From assembly GCF_040183065.1 (NCBI RefSeq), contig NW_027185500.1, positions 186,001-250,000 of the forward strand: a stretch of DNA of 64,000 bases, in the 5' to 3' direction. Origin of the DNA: Periplaneta americana. Its lineage: Eukaryota > Arthropoda > Insecta > Blattodea > Blattidae. The notes under the pieces were generated by a model. The model did not search any database and was not told the origin of the DNA. It saw only the letters and a program-made list of their open reading frames with translations. The translations under genes were made by a program, and so were the position numbers. Each line of letters begins with the position of its first letter. Position 1 is the first letter of the stretch. This document shows, piece by piece, positions 11,951 through 25,326 of the stretch.

Positions 11951-12649
11951 TCAGTAATACAACCAAACGTTTCGTCCACTACGCTGGTGCACATCTTCAG
12001 TGGCGTGGTACACGTGAGTGGAGAGATCTGCTGTGCGTATCAAGGACGACTGGTAGCACCTCGATATTTCAAGTGTGGGAGGATTGTGGCTTGTCGCTGT
12101 CGCCGCGTGACTTCGATGTCCTGATTGGTTGTCATAGTGTCCAATTGTCGGAGAAAGGGTTTGGTGTGTGTGCTTCTGAGGGCCGGGTACCAAGCTTTGT
12201 TGACCTTGAGTCCTTCCTTACGATTAAAATTGTTTTTGTGTCTGTGTATTTCAATAGCCTCCTGATGTAACCTGGCTAGAAGTGTGGCGTACTGCTTAGG
12301 ATGACGGTGTCCTTGAACCTGATGTTGTGATCGCCATCTTTAAAAGCATGCTCGGCTACGTCTGACTTGTTCACGTGACCTAGACGGCAGTTCCTTCTAT
12401 GCTCGGTGATTCGGGTGTTGAAGCTACACGGCGTTGTGCCTATGTACGCTGACCCGAGGAACAAGGGATTCTGTATAGGTACTCCAGCTGATAAAAGTCG
12501 GTCACGTTTGTCCTCGGCTGACCATAAGCCTAGTAGGTATGAAGATTGTCTCCACATTGTGTTGTGGTATCTTGCCACTGGAGCAGTAGATGCAACATTT
12601 GGTTGTATTACTGACAGACCAAGGCCCTCTAGCCTGGAAAATACCAATC

Positions 12650-13430
12650 CTAAAGATTTGTTTTCTTTTAATTTTTGGAACTAAATAAATTACTACGTAC
12701 ATGTGGGCAAATGTACAATTATTATTTATTCTGTATCTCAACTAAGTTGAGAGGGATTCACTCCCCCCACCACAGCTAACCTTGTTGATATTTTACATCA
12801 AATAACTGAGATTAATTACAGCATGTTGTGCTTTACCTGGCTCAGCTGTTGTTTATGTCTGCATTGATATGAAACAGACGTTTTGTCGCAAATAAAATTT
12901 ATTAATGTTCTTGCAGAAGGTGATTGTCTATCGGTCCATCCTTGGTCTTGGCATTATTACCAGCTGTTACCACACTGACTGGCTTAGCTTCGCCAGGCCA
13001 GATCCGGGATGGATCCTTGTACTTAAGTTCACTTTGGCTAATTAAGGAACTTTTTTTCAAATGCAGATAACTACAGTTTTTGTGAAAACCGAGATTTTTA
13101 TGTTTTCGTATAGTTTCAAGAAATACAATATTTTCTTTCTGTACAACTGAAAGGACAAATACTATGTCCTAACAATGCTGGATTCGACATTTATATAACG
13201 AAAGAAACAAACTTTAAAATAACTACAACTTTCAAATGTAGACGAAAAAAATTAAATATATCAAATCTTCAGTTCAGGTAGATATCAGTTTTTGAAAAAA
13301 AAAAAAAAAAAAACACTCCTCAATTGTGCGCCCTATATATGCAACGATTGTCCCAACTCCGACAGGTGGAACAGGTGGCATTTGTGAATCTGATGCTAAC
13401 AGATAGGTCATCCTAACTTAGCCCTGGCAG
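12650..13430. other. No gene seen
   Basis: Includes an A-tract near 13297-13314. I recognise no repeat family or coding region. Confidence 0.45.
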
Positions 13431-13434
13431 AGCC

Positions 13435-13700
13435 AGAACGAGTCCCTGATAAGCCCAGGGCCCAAGCATTGAAAATCTGTATCCCTCCCAAAATTCTACC
13501 CCAACTTATTTTTAACTATTACAGATGACAGATGAAGTGAGGAGGTGGAATGATGGAGGGAAACAGGAATACCCCAAAAAACCCTCTGGTCTGCTTTGTC
13601 CAACACGAATTCTATCATGACCTGGCCAAGTATCAAACCCAGACCACTTGAATGAAGTGCTAGCATGCTAGTGCTTATGGCACAATCACAGCCTAATATT
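13435..13700 (-). repeat. Probable tRNA-derived SINE
   Basis: The minus-strand head near 13700-13625 has CACTAGCATGCTAGCACTTC and a box-B-like TGGGTTTGATACTTG. A non-tRNA body follows to about 13435. The family is different from the two common ones in this window. Confidence 0.5.
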
Positions 13701-13799
13701 GTAATTTTTTGTACAGTCGCCCCCAAGAAAAAGTGTCTGAACTCTTGTTTAGATCAAAATTAAAGTTTTAACGCACAGTTATCTGTAGTCATTTGATGG

Positions 13800-13925
13800 G
13801 TATCTGGCCTCCTAGCTGATAATGGATCATCGAGAGTTAAATGAGTAAAGCTGTCTGTGTTCTAGTGGACAGAACTCTGGTCTCATATGCAGAAGACTTG
13901 GGTTCAATCCTGGCTGGAAAACTTT
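13800..13925 (+). repeat. tRNA-like SINE head
   Basis: Forward strand: TCTAGTGGACAGAACTCTGG followed about 15 bases later by a box-B-like GGGTTCAATCCTGGC. A T-rich body follows. There is no clean cloverleaf closure. Confidence 0.5.
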
Positions 13926-14038
13926 ATTATGTAATTTTTAATTCCTTGTGATTCTTATAGTCTCTAAGTATATTGTATACCATTTTTTATCGTATGGCAC
14001 ACCATGAACACACAACAGTTTTTTTTTTAACTCTAGAA

Positions 14039-15922
<1,884 letters not shown>

Positions 15923-15930
15923 CTCTAGAA

Positions 15931-16520
15931 GTAAGTCGCACTGGTAAAGCCTTTTCCACTGAAATGTCTTAAAAATTAAAATGCGTTCTCCTCAATGCTT
16001 GAGAAGAACTGGCTGTATGCATCTCCTGCGACTGCCGATGAATTAGGACTAGTCCAGAATGCTGCAGATTAATTCCATATAGACCTGTGATATGGTCCAT
16101 GTCCTGGGATTGCGAGAAACTCATCCAATGGCATCAAAGGTAAACTTCCAATCAAATGTGTTTTTCTTAAGATACTTTAAATTATTTTATTTCAATTACG
16201 GAATATGATGGTTTTATTTTATGCCATAATATGTTGTTTGTTGTAAAATAATACTTTCTTACTTAGTTTCCTTTATCAGTGCCTAAAATGCATGATTTTA
16301 ATTTTAGAACCTTTAAAAAAATCTACAGATGCAAGTGACTCGAACCTTGGAATTCAGTGTGTGATCTAAGACAAAGCATCGTAGTGAACGCCTTTTCAAC
16401 ATTGCTATTCCGTCATAAAAGTTTAAAGACAAGAACTTACCATTTGCTAAATACTAAATGTTTAGAGGGTTCTTAGGTAAGCTAATTAAAATGATTATAC
16501 TACATAGATATGCTAAAAAC
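15931..16520. other. No gene seen
   Basis: AT-rich, with no motif that I recognise. Confidence 0.45.
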
Positions 16521-16524
16521 AGTA

Positions 16525-16610
16525 TTAAGTAATTCTGTCACAATGTGGATTCAAACTCATGATGGAAAGATTACAGAACCAAAGCTCTCACTTTGAGCCA
16601 CTCTGTAGTC
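16525..16610 (-). repeat. tRNA-like sequence, probable SINE head
   Basis: On the minus strand GAGTGGCTCAAAGTGAGAGC (box A region) precedes a box-B-like GAGTTTGAATCCAC. The remaining length is too short to be a whole SINE. Confidence 0.45.
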
Positions 16611-16637
16611 TTGCAGATACTCGCCTATTTACATGTA

Positions 16638-18593
16638 CAGTCAATTCTGGATATAGTGAACTCGGTTATAGTGAACATTCGGCTATAGTGATCCTAAATC
16701 GTTGGTCCCGACCTGCATACATTAAAAAGTACATTTATATTTCCATTTATAGTGAACCCTTGCTTTGGTTATAGTGAACTTAAAACTACATAACTTTCCC
16801 AAGAAAATGTAATTTTAAAATGGTCAAAATAGTAATTTAGGAAACCCTTTCTCCTATAAACTTGCAAGAATATGTTCAGAACAAAATCTCAAACCTTCTG
16901 CTCCTTATGTGCATTGAAAGACAAAGGATTTGTTCAGCTTCCTGGACAGCTTGAAACATGTTAAAGAGAACAGTGTACAGTGAGGGTTAAGGAAGGATTA
17001 GTTCTGACCCCTTTAAAAGAGGTTATTAGATGAATAGGAAGAGGAAGTGTTTTCTTTTGTAAAAGGGAGTAGAGTGATGACCAATGGGTAAATACAAGAA
17101 GGATTACAGTAAAATGGTCCTCAACCCTTCCTCCCGCATCTTTGTAAAAGTGAAACCGGGGAAATTCCAAGGCTGAGTACACAGTAGCATACCTCTAGTG
17201 GGAAAAGGTGCGAAATCAGTCAATGCCTACTACCTACATGACCAGATTAGATTCAAGTTTCGAACTGTGAACATCAGGATGTCGAAACATAAAGTGTTTA
17301 AGTTGAAAGATAAAGTGAACATTAGTACTGTTATTGCAATATATCTTGAACCTTACATCCCCTAAGTCTGTCTTTTGAACTGCTCGGTACAGCATGTACT
17401 CATCAAAGTAACGGCACGGCAAGGATGCCCTCCCTCGAGTAACGTCACTCTTTTCAGAAAACGTTGGTTCTTTCACTTTACGGCTCTCTACTGTAAAAGA
17501 ACTTGGTTCAATACAGACATCATCATCTCACGACACTCCAGTTTTGAGAGGAGAACATGTTTTCGTAGCAGGTTTTAATTAACTTGTAATGAGTAGGTAT
17601 TTAAATATAATCGTGTACACTCCTCCTCTCTCATGCAAGCTGGGGACCAGCAATGGCGGAGTTACTACAGCTATTTCTATACATTATATAGACCTACATG
17701 ACTTACACCTACAGCTGATATGTACATATTCTTATAACAATATTTTACAGGCTTATTATGTGAATTTACATTAATTTACAATTATACACAATCCATATCG
17801 CTATCATTGCTGCCATCATCGTCATCGTCTTCATTGCTTGGTCCAAAATTAATTATTATTTCGTCAATGGCATCATCCATTCGGAATTATCTTCTTAATT
17901 GTAGCTACTACTTTCTGAACAAGACAGAATTCTTCGATTGTATCCCGAATGACATGTTGATCGAAGTCGTCCACTTCAACTTTACACAAGTCCTAATTCT
18001 GGAATAAAATAATATGTTTTGTAGAACTATAACAAAATAATAACTTACAACAGTAATTCATTATGTCGCTCACAGTACACACACTATTGTACGTAACTAT
18101 TATAGCAATAATTTCTAAACATTACATACCTATTCTTTCCCGGAGTAGTGTGAGGTTCATTTGGTTGTAATTCAATATTCTTCTTAATTCTCTTCACGGA
18201 ACTAATACTTTCTCCACTGTGGATAACAGCATTACTTTTTCTCTGCAGTGATGTGATTTCACCATAATTATTACCCTGTAGTTGCTGCTCCATGTTAACA
18301 CTACTGGTACGCAGTAAAAGAAATAATTCTATGTTTCTTGACAAGAGATTATGATGTGGAGCATGCGCAAACAACTCAGTTGGCTCCACCCACGTTATTG
18401 CTTCCTTCCCTCTGCCCCTCTGTCCTCGCTCAGGAAGTCCAAGAAAACTTGCAATATCAGTACTGATAATGAACGTGGTGTATGTACAGCAATGTCAGTA
18501 GTATAAAAACAGACTCTTCGGTTTTAGTGAACCTCGGATATAGTGAACGAAATATGCTGGTCCGCAGAGGTTCACTATAACCAAAGTTGACTG
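16638..18593 (-). mobile_element. TA-flanked Tc1/mariner/pogo-type transposon
   Basis: TA dinucleotides flank inverted ends CAGTCAATTCTGGATATAGT (left) and CAGTCAACTTTGGTTATAGT (right, inverted). TATAGTGAAC-like motifs repeat several times near both ends. Minus-strand coding remnants look like the two-exon helix-turn-helix part of a DDE_3-type transposase: 18389-18140 ends TPGKNR at a donor (AATAG|GTATGT), and near 17990 VDDFDQHVIRDTIEEF follows a plausible acceptor, although the frames no longer join. A forward MSKHKVFKLKDKVNIS near 17279 resembles a pogo/Tigger start and leaves the exact clade open. A related fragment lies at 55102-55495. Confidence 0.7.
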
Positions 18594-18599
18594 TATATA

Positions 18600-19400
18600 C
18601 CGGGGGGGGGGGGGCGGCATTTCGAATCTACTATAACGGGCAATTTAATCGGCATTTTAAACCACTATTCAGCTTTTTTTTTTTATAATAGAGTAAGTTG
18701 GAAAGGAATGAGTTATCCCTTATTAGTGCATATCTAGATTTAAATTATTGACATAATCCTTTAAAATATATTATCTTGTGAACTCAGCTGAGCCTTTTCC
18801 ATGCATGCTCAAATCTGTTTTTTTGAGACTTACAAAACTCCAGCCAGCCATTTTTTTTTTTTTTTTTGGGACCACTGTACGAGAATGACTGCTCTCCAAC
18901 ATCCTTTTACTCGACTTTCTATTTCCTGATCATAGTAAGTCGTGAGGTTCTGTTGTCATACTTCTATTCAAATATAACAAGCTATAAATTACGAACACTC
19001 ACTCCATTTGAAATTAAGTTAAGCAACAGGTCTTACAACATATGGAATGATGATAAGACACCAAATTTCTAATTATGTCGTACAGTAAAAAAAAGTTGTT
19101 GAAAATACAGCATAAAATTGGGTTATTGGCAGAAATGAAATTACAGTATGATACTGCATACAATAGTACTATCATTATGGTACGTGGTACATTGTGTCAT
19201 ATGATGGTACAGTTGGCATCACTGAGACTGACAGCAAACAAGCACTTTCTACAGTGCTTACAAAGAGAGAACTCAAATTTATGGAAAGTTGTGATCTCAC
19301 GGGGAACTGCAGATAGTACTGAACTTCAATACAGAATTAATTTCACTCTTCATACAAATGTTAATCACAACAGTTCAAACAATGGAAAGATTTAGATAAT
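18600..19400. other. No recognised gene; G-tract
   Basis: A 12-base G run begins near 18603. The forward frame 19075-19395 (106 aa, Lys-rich start, no motif) is open, but I cannot support it as a gene. Confidence 0.4.
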
Positions 19401-19404
19401 ACAC

Positions 19405-19580
19405 AGAAATTGTTGTTGTTGTTGTTTTCTAATGCCAGGCGTTTGATAATAAAGTCATTTGACCTCTTGCACTCCAATATTTTTCAAAGATATTATCATG
19501 GCCAGCCACTGAAGCACAGATTTTGAGGTGTTCCGAATCCATTTCTTGGTTTGAGTTGCACAATGGGCAATACTCATTTC
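19405..19580 (-). mobile_element. LINE 3' end, truncated copy
   Basis: Nearly identical to the 3' end of the RNase-H LINE at 40056-41100 and to 31629-31912. On the minus strand it encodes the zinc-knuckle tail and ends in an (AAC)n run. Confidence 0.8.
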
Positions 19581-19679
19581 ATATAATACACAGAAATTGA
19601 ATTTGTCTTTACAGTATTGACTATGATATATTACTGGATACGTGAAACTAATAACTTTGAGAAAACAATTAGGTATGAT

Positions 19680-21490
19680 GATTGCTCAACAATTCCAACA
19701 CAGCCTAGAACATTACACCACTATCAACAACAAACCAACAACAGCAATATATACAGATGGATCCAAAACTAAGCAGGGGACAGCAGCCGCCTTTTTCAAC
19801 CAGCCAACAATTTAATGTTCTGGATAATTGGTCTGTTTACTCCACTGAAATCCTCGCAATAACCACAATATTATTACTTGTTCCGATTCGATCAATATAG
19901 ACAACATTCACAACTCTACAAGAACAGGATGATTGCCAATATCTATTACACAAACGAGAAAAATAACAATAACATCGATCTATTATGGAACCTCAGACAT
20001 GTCAAAATCCCAGGCAACGAACAGGCAGATCAACTTGCAAAATCAGCAACGTTGTTTATATCCACGTCCTATCCCATGACATTATATCAAAATTAATTAG
20101 GAACTTAAACAATAATGAGAGAATGGGACTCAACCTGACCCAAAATGGGATGTAAAGAAATGCAAACCGTGGCCTTATGCTCTGAGGTATTCTACATAGG
20201 TCATTCAGTGGCAACATTTGAATTAACAACAAAGAAAATATTTTTGGAACAGTCACAATGTTGCAGTGCTCAGAAGCAATCTCCTTCAACATGAAGAGCC
20301 CACCTCAGGGAGACGACGGATGCCATCCAGAACTAATCTTCGAACAGACTGCGCTAGTCCTAAAGCGAACCTCTAAGTGGGAATTTCATTTCCGCGAAAA
20401 GTTGAAAATTACATGGGCTCATATCTGGGGAGTATGGAGGATGCTCCAGAATTTCCCAGTTCCATCTGCGAAGTAAATTAACCACAGGGGCAGCTATGTG
20501 AGAGCGAGCACCATCATGTAGCACAATAGGATGAGAATTCAGGAGATTTGGACGTTACGGTGCACCGCTGGTTGTAAATGGTGTTCCAGAAAGTAACTGT
20601 ACTATGCACCATTCACACGATGACACAAACTGAATGAATGAGAAAGATTCTGACAAAATCATAACCAACAACGGTGTTCTTCCAGCATTCACTTGCCAAT
20701 TACGGTCTGCCAGTCCACGTTTTTGATGAACATCTTCCCTCCTGCTGCGAAATGCATGCGCCCACCTAGCCAGGTTACGATATGGTGAAGTCTCTCTACC
20801 ACAAGCTTCCAGTAATGCTGTATGGCATTGTCGAGCATTCCTGCCTCTTGCAATCTGAATTTCAATGAAGCATCTTTGTTCGTATTTGCTAAATATTTCA
20901 GAGCGCTACATATAACAGTCTACAAATTAAACTCACTACAAATATCTCATAAATGAGATTATTGTCTTCAAACTCACAGATAACACACATCAGATGTTTC
21001 TCTTTCACATTGTTATCAGCTTACGTTATTTACCGCTGATAGTGCCACATACAAACATTGTTGCCACTAATTTTTTAATGACCCTGTAGAAAGCAAACAG
21101 TAACGTATCACAACTTAAAACTAAAGCAAGCTCAGACCTTGGTTTATTTAAACAAAATTGGAGTGACAGACACGGCAAACTGTATATGTGGTAAAAATGG
21201 AATCGCAAACCATACTTCATTTGAATGTCCCCTACATAAAATAAAAACAGACCAGTTCATAACTCACATCTATTAAACCCTTGGGATCTAAAGTCCCTAC
21301 TCAATCAAAACGCAAGTATTAAACAACATCCAATAAGGTGTAAAATGAAAATCTAACATCCGGCATGTTAGTACTACTGCATTCATCAAGTGACAAACAT
21401 AGTGCTTAATTATGAAGACCCAGACATTAAAGTTAGTCGGATCTTCAGCTGGCAGGACGTCAATAAATAAACTGAAGTGAAGTGAAGTGA
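19680..21490 (+). mobile_element. RNase-H LINE, split by a mariner
   Basis: Forward fragments before the insertion show an RNase H domain: IYTDGSKTKQGTAAAFF (first catalytic Asp) near 19755, a Glu region (YSTEILAI) near 19840, and IPGNEQADQLAKSA near 20010. After the mariner (20195-21086), frames near 21160-21240 give TANCICGKNGIANHTSFECP, a zinc knuckle typical of I/R1/Jockey-group LINE carboxy ends. The 3' end is a (GAAGT)n tail at about 21474-21490. Stops and frameshifts are present throughout. The reverse transcriptase part is missing. Confidence 0.7.
20195..21086 (-). mobile_element. mariner transposon, internally deleted, inside the LINE
   Basis: TA flanks both ends (20193-20194, 21087-21088). 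The left end CATAGGTCATTCAGTGGCAA and the inverted right end CAGGGTCATTAAAAAATTAG share the GGTCATT start. Minus-strand coding relics follow mariner order: EQRCFIEIQIARGRNARQCH, then RETSPYRNLARWAHAFRS near 20780, HDGARSHIAAPVVNLLRRWN near 20500, and HPPYSPDMSPCDFDLF (DD34D-type catalytic segment) near 20420. The segment with the first catalytic Asp region is deleted and there are frameshifts. Confidence 0.8.
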
Positions 21491-22316
21491 ACTTTTTCTA
21501 CATGTCTCACGGTATCCATAATGCTGTTGCACAGCTGTATTCACGTGAGTGACTGCCAAAAGGGCTGTAGTAGCCCTCTAATAGCTAACCTGCCTATCAT
21601 AAGAACCGTTCTTTTTGTTCACACAGCTCTGAGCATAACACAGGTTGAGACACAGCACACGGCTCTACTGAGAAGAAAGTGCAAGGAATAATTTTCCAAT
21701 AATGCATGAATACAAAAACTTCTAATATAAATAAAGCTTTGTATCAATGTGCTTCAACAAATGTCTCGCATTGCTTATATGGACGCTTCACCCCTGGTAT
21801 TGCGAAAATTAAGAATATGAGCATCTTATTATTAGTTTCGCGAATTTACACACACAATTACAAGCACACCAGGACACATACACACAAAAAAAAAGAAAGT
21901 GTAATTTTTAATTAACTATTTAAGAAAGCTGCATCAACCGCAGAATTGAAGAAATGGCATAAAATCTTAATTTTCGGAATGAAAGCATTTGTAAAAATGT
22001 AGCCATGGTATTATTGACAGTATCATTATTTACAGGAAATTCCAGCCAAGACAAAGCATTTACTAATCAAATAAATACTTTCTAAATACACCACTATCTA
22101 AGAATCTAATTACACTTTACATTCAAATGTATAACTGTTCAACATGTAATATTCTATCTTTTTCTATAACATTCCTAACTCAAATACGTAATACCTTGCA
22201 CCACAATTAAAAATGACGGGCTATAAATAGCAATTAGGCACCTGAGGGTAATTCTCACAGAGAATAAAAATAAATGGCAGCACTGCAACATATTCCAGGT
22301 TCACTGTACTCCTGTG
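21491..22316. other. Downstream (3' UTR side) of COG4
   Basis: This lies immediately after the COG4 stop codon on the minus strand, so it may hold the 3' UTR. I saw no unambiguous AATAAA in the first 150 bases. Confidence 0.4.
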
Positions 22317-22359
22317 TTACAGCTTCAGTTCTTTGATGTCATCTCTTCTGAAATCAGTC
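22317..22359 (-). CDS. COG4: COG4-like, last coding exon
   Basis: The minus-strand acceptor CTTTTTTAG is followed by an exon encoding TDFRRDDIKELKL and stop. This matches the very end of COG4 (DFR..DIK.L.L-stop). The exon begins with the last base of an Arg codon, which fits the phase-2 end of the exon at 26221-26012 (ALR). COG4 is a subunit of the conserved oligomeric Golgi tethering complex, needed for retrograde vesicle traffic in the Golgi. This exon is undamaged. About 3.7 kb of intron, carrying a pogo-like element, SINEs and a hAT-like element, separates it from the preceding exon. Confidence 0.85.
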
Positions 22360-22549
22360 CTAAAAAAGAAGAGTAGAAAATCTTTAATGTTACAAATGTG
22401 TCTGTAAATGATTTTTCCAATGGAATAATTTATTATTGGGAACTACCTCGAGATAAACTTATGAAATACATCAGATATGAAAGGGTAACTCAAAATAAGT
22501 TTTGTTGACATATTAGAGTTAGTTTTTTTAATGTGAACATCGTTAAGTA

Positions 22550-23372
22550 CAGTAGAACCCTGTTTATCTGAACTTTGGTTAACAGAAATCCAGGTTAACC
22601 GAGACTTTTTTTTTTAGTTCAATGTAGAGGAAGATTTATTTGTCTTACGATTAGAGAAAATCTCGGAAAAAACCCAACCAGGTAATCAGCCCAAGTAGGA
22701 ATCGAACCTGTGCCTGAACACAATTCTGGATTGGTAGGCAAGTGCCTTAGCCGATGAGCTATGCTGGTGACGGGGCCCTCTAAAAGAAACACTTTCACTC
22801 ATCTCTCACTCTTAAAGAAGGTCGCTCACTAGTTGACAATGCCTTAGAGGTGAAATGCGTTGCTTCAATTGTGTAGGATTACTAGCTTCGCAGAAAACAT
22901 TAATCAGTAAAATAACAATGTGGATTCTTCATCTGCAGTTCCAAGCATTACAGTGTATGGTACATCTTCTATTGAAATTTCGAGTAAAGGAAATGTGTAG
23001 AGACTACAGTTAAAGAAAAACATGAGGCTGTGAGAAGAATGAAAAAATGGTGAAATCCTCTGATACAGACTGCGTTACATTTTGTAGAGGAAACATCACC
23101 AGAAGAAGTTTTACTAATAAAGCAGCGGAGGGACAAGAAACATTGCGAAATTAAAACTCATCCCAAAATATCTGATTACTTTAAGTAGATCTTGTTATTG
23201 TAAGATGTAAGTGATCAATTTTTATAGTATCTGGATAACATAGAGACATTTTTAATCATAATTTTTTTTCTTCATAGAAAAGTGGAATTTTTGGAATTTA
23301 CAGTTTATCTGAAAAACTGCTTATCCGAAATCACCTCTGCCCCCATTGTTTCGGATAAACGGGGTTCTACTG
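22550..23372. mobile_element. pogo/Tigger-like transposon with a SINE insertion
   Basis: TA flanks the element. Its ends are CAGTAGAACCCTGTTTATCT and, inverted, CAGTAGAACCCCGTTTATCC. The forward piece near 23085-23187 (EETSPEEVLLIKQRRDK, then KISDYFK and stop) resembles the carboxy end of a jerky/Tigger-type transposase. The rest of the gene is missing and a SINE sits in the left half. Confidence 0.75.
22640..22775 (-). repeat. SINE family 2, head and core
   Basis: Minus strand: CATAGCTCATCGGCTAAGGC (box A region) and box-B-like GGTTCGATTCC, then CTGATTACCTGGTTGGG. The 3' tail is missing. It lies in the pogo-like element. Confidence 0.8.
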
Positions 23373-23750
23373 TAACCCACATCTCATCATACTGATATTC
23401 AATTTCTTGCTAACCACTGCAGAATATTTCATAATCAATTTTAATCCATGTATCTTTAACCTCCTGAGTCCTGAGACATTTGTTGTATTATTTTAAAGTT
23501 CAATATAATTCTACACTTCAAAAAAAAGTCATTGACATGAGGAAAAATTCTGCAAGTTACAGTTAGGGCACAAATGCAGGTATATTATACTGTACTTCGG
23601 GTCTCTACACATACATCTTATTTCATTTCATTTTTTTTTATTTCATTTATTATATTCCATAGATCTTACATTAGCAATGAAGCTTTAAGATGTGGAACAA
23701 GTCAAAATTTTACAAGATTACAATTACAATTTTTATAATTTTGCAATTTT
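23373..23750. other. COG4 intron, no feature seen
   Basis: T-rich sequence with nothing that I can assign. Confidence 0.4.
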
Positions 23751-23754
23751 CTAC

Positions 23755-24008
23755 AATTTTTTGGCGAGATGTAGTGAGACCCGAGAATTCGCCAAAAGAT
23801 TACCTGGCATTTGCCTTATGGTCGGGGAAAACCTCGGAAAAAACCCAACAAGGTAATCAGACAAAACGGGGATGAAATGATGTGAGGCCGAGGACTCGCC
23901 ATAGACCATCCGGCATCAGTCCCACAGCTGGGGAAAACCAATCAGACACCACACGGGGGATCCGACCCAAGCCCGAGCGCAGCTTCGGATCAGCAGGACT
24001 GAGCTGCA
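23755..24008 (-). repeat. SINE family 2-like, two core copies in tandem
   Basis: Two successive core segments (GGGAAAACC with AATCAG downstream) occur at about 23835-23860 and 23930-23945, each preceded by a GAGGA/GAGAA..TCGCCA segment. This looks like a dimer of the SINE body. The tRNA-like head at the high end is degraded. Confidence 0.6.
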
Positions 24009-24689
24009 TGTATGAAATATAGTACAGGACTCAGAAGGTTATTTTGTATCTTCAATGTTGTTGACATACACATTCTTTCACTAAATCCCATTTTGAGAGA
24101 AATTCAGTGGCTTCACAACAGGAGATTTCATACAGCCTCTACACTCAATGTAATACCTGTTCTTTGGTATGTCATGAGATGGCACATCAAAGATATTTCT
24201 GAGAGCTTCACATAAATGACTTTATTATGTTTTTCACTTATGAGTGGTTTACTGGTGTGTTTGTATTTACTTACACAACCCTCACTACAAAACTCTCATA
24301 CCAAGTACAAATTGATGGTTTGCTACTTTCGTCTAAACCCTCACAGCATTGTGGCAAGAGGTTTTCTCTCATCAGAACACACAAATTGCCTTCTCTGGCC
24401 TGATGCTATTTTGGTATAACCAAAAAATGAAGAAAAACCTTGCAATCGAGTGACAAATGCTAATTTTGAGAGTTCTTTCATATTTTTCATATACAGTCGA
24501 CTTTCGATCATTCACAATAATTAGTGCATGAACTTCTGTGAAATATCAGAAATCGCGAATTATCCTCAAAATTTTTTATTATTGTCTGAAATCCAGTAAA
24601 TGTTACTCTGACAGGCTCAGTTACTAAAATACGCTTCAAAATGAAGTGCAAAATGTGAAACAGTGCAAAACACTTTGAAACATTTTAAC
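24009..24689. other. COG4 intron, no feature seen
   Basis: Short frames only; none has a recognisable motif. Confidence 0.4.
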
Positions 24690-25318
24690 TTGGGCTCGGA
24701 AGTTGATGACTTAAAAATTAAAGAAAAATGGCCTATAAAATGACACTATATTTCTGAAAATATGACATTAAAATTTAGAAAAATGACCATGATTATAACG
24801 ATAAAATATAAAAAAATAGTATACTTTCATCTATGGAAAATACATTGTCACCAAAGTCAGTCACTAACTGTAGCAAAAAAACTTTGCTTTATTTTACTTT
24901 CTGAATTTTTACTCTTCACTTGTGAGATACAATATGCTGACTGTGAGCACTGTGGCTGCAGTATTTGTTCTATTTTGTTGAATGGGGGAAGCACGTAACA
25001 CACGTGATCCGAGTCCAGGCTTATGAAACCATAAGGAAAATTCCTGTAAGATGCAAATAATTGCATGAGCAATCTGCAGTAGGTTCTTGAATTTAGACTA
25101 CAACTACAGCGTAAAAAAAATCCGTTCATAAGGAGAAAAGGGCAAAAATGCAACAAAAAGTGGAACATTTCCTAAAAATGACCAATAGACAATAAAAGAC
25201 CGAAAAATAAAACTAGGCTATATTGATTCGTGTTGAAGTGAACGGGTTTGTATTGCATTCTGCATTGTCTGTGATGTCTCAGAAAGAAAGATGATATTTC
25301 ATCAACTTCCGAGCCCTA
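24690..25318. mobile_element. hAT-like non-autonomous element
   Basis: Inverted ends GGGCTCGGAAGTTGATGA at both sides (18 bases identical). Flanks ATTTTAAC and ATTGTAAC form a 7/8 target-site duplication. The only open frame (minus, 25168-24857, 103 aa, Cys- and Ser-rich) has no transposase motif. The size and end structure fit a miniature hAT-type element. Confidence 0.65.
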
Positions 25319-25326
25319 ATTGTAAC

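Larger units (their letters stand above)
10140..12646 (-). mobile_element. Penelope-like element (GIY-YIG end), split by an insertion
   Basis: Minus-strand frames from 12646 to 11965 match the carboxy part of a Penelope-like retroelement protein. The GIY-YIG region includes LGSAYIGTTPCSFNTRITEH and CRLGHVNKSDVAEHAFKDG. After a frameshift follow NNFNRKEGLKVNKAWYPALR and EDVHQRSGRNVWLYY. The reverse transcriptase half is missing. Sequence at 10140-10224 continues the element's 3' end beyond the P-like insertion. The two outer ends (10190-10232 and 12604-12643) are inverted copies of about 40 bases holding GGTCTGTCAGTAATAC. The element is 5' truncated and frame-broken. Confidence 0.75.
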
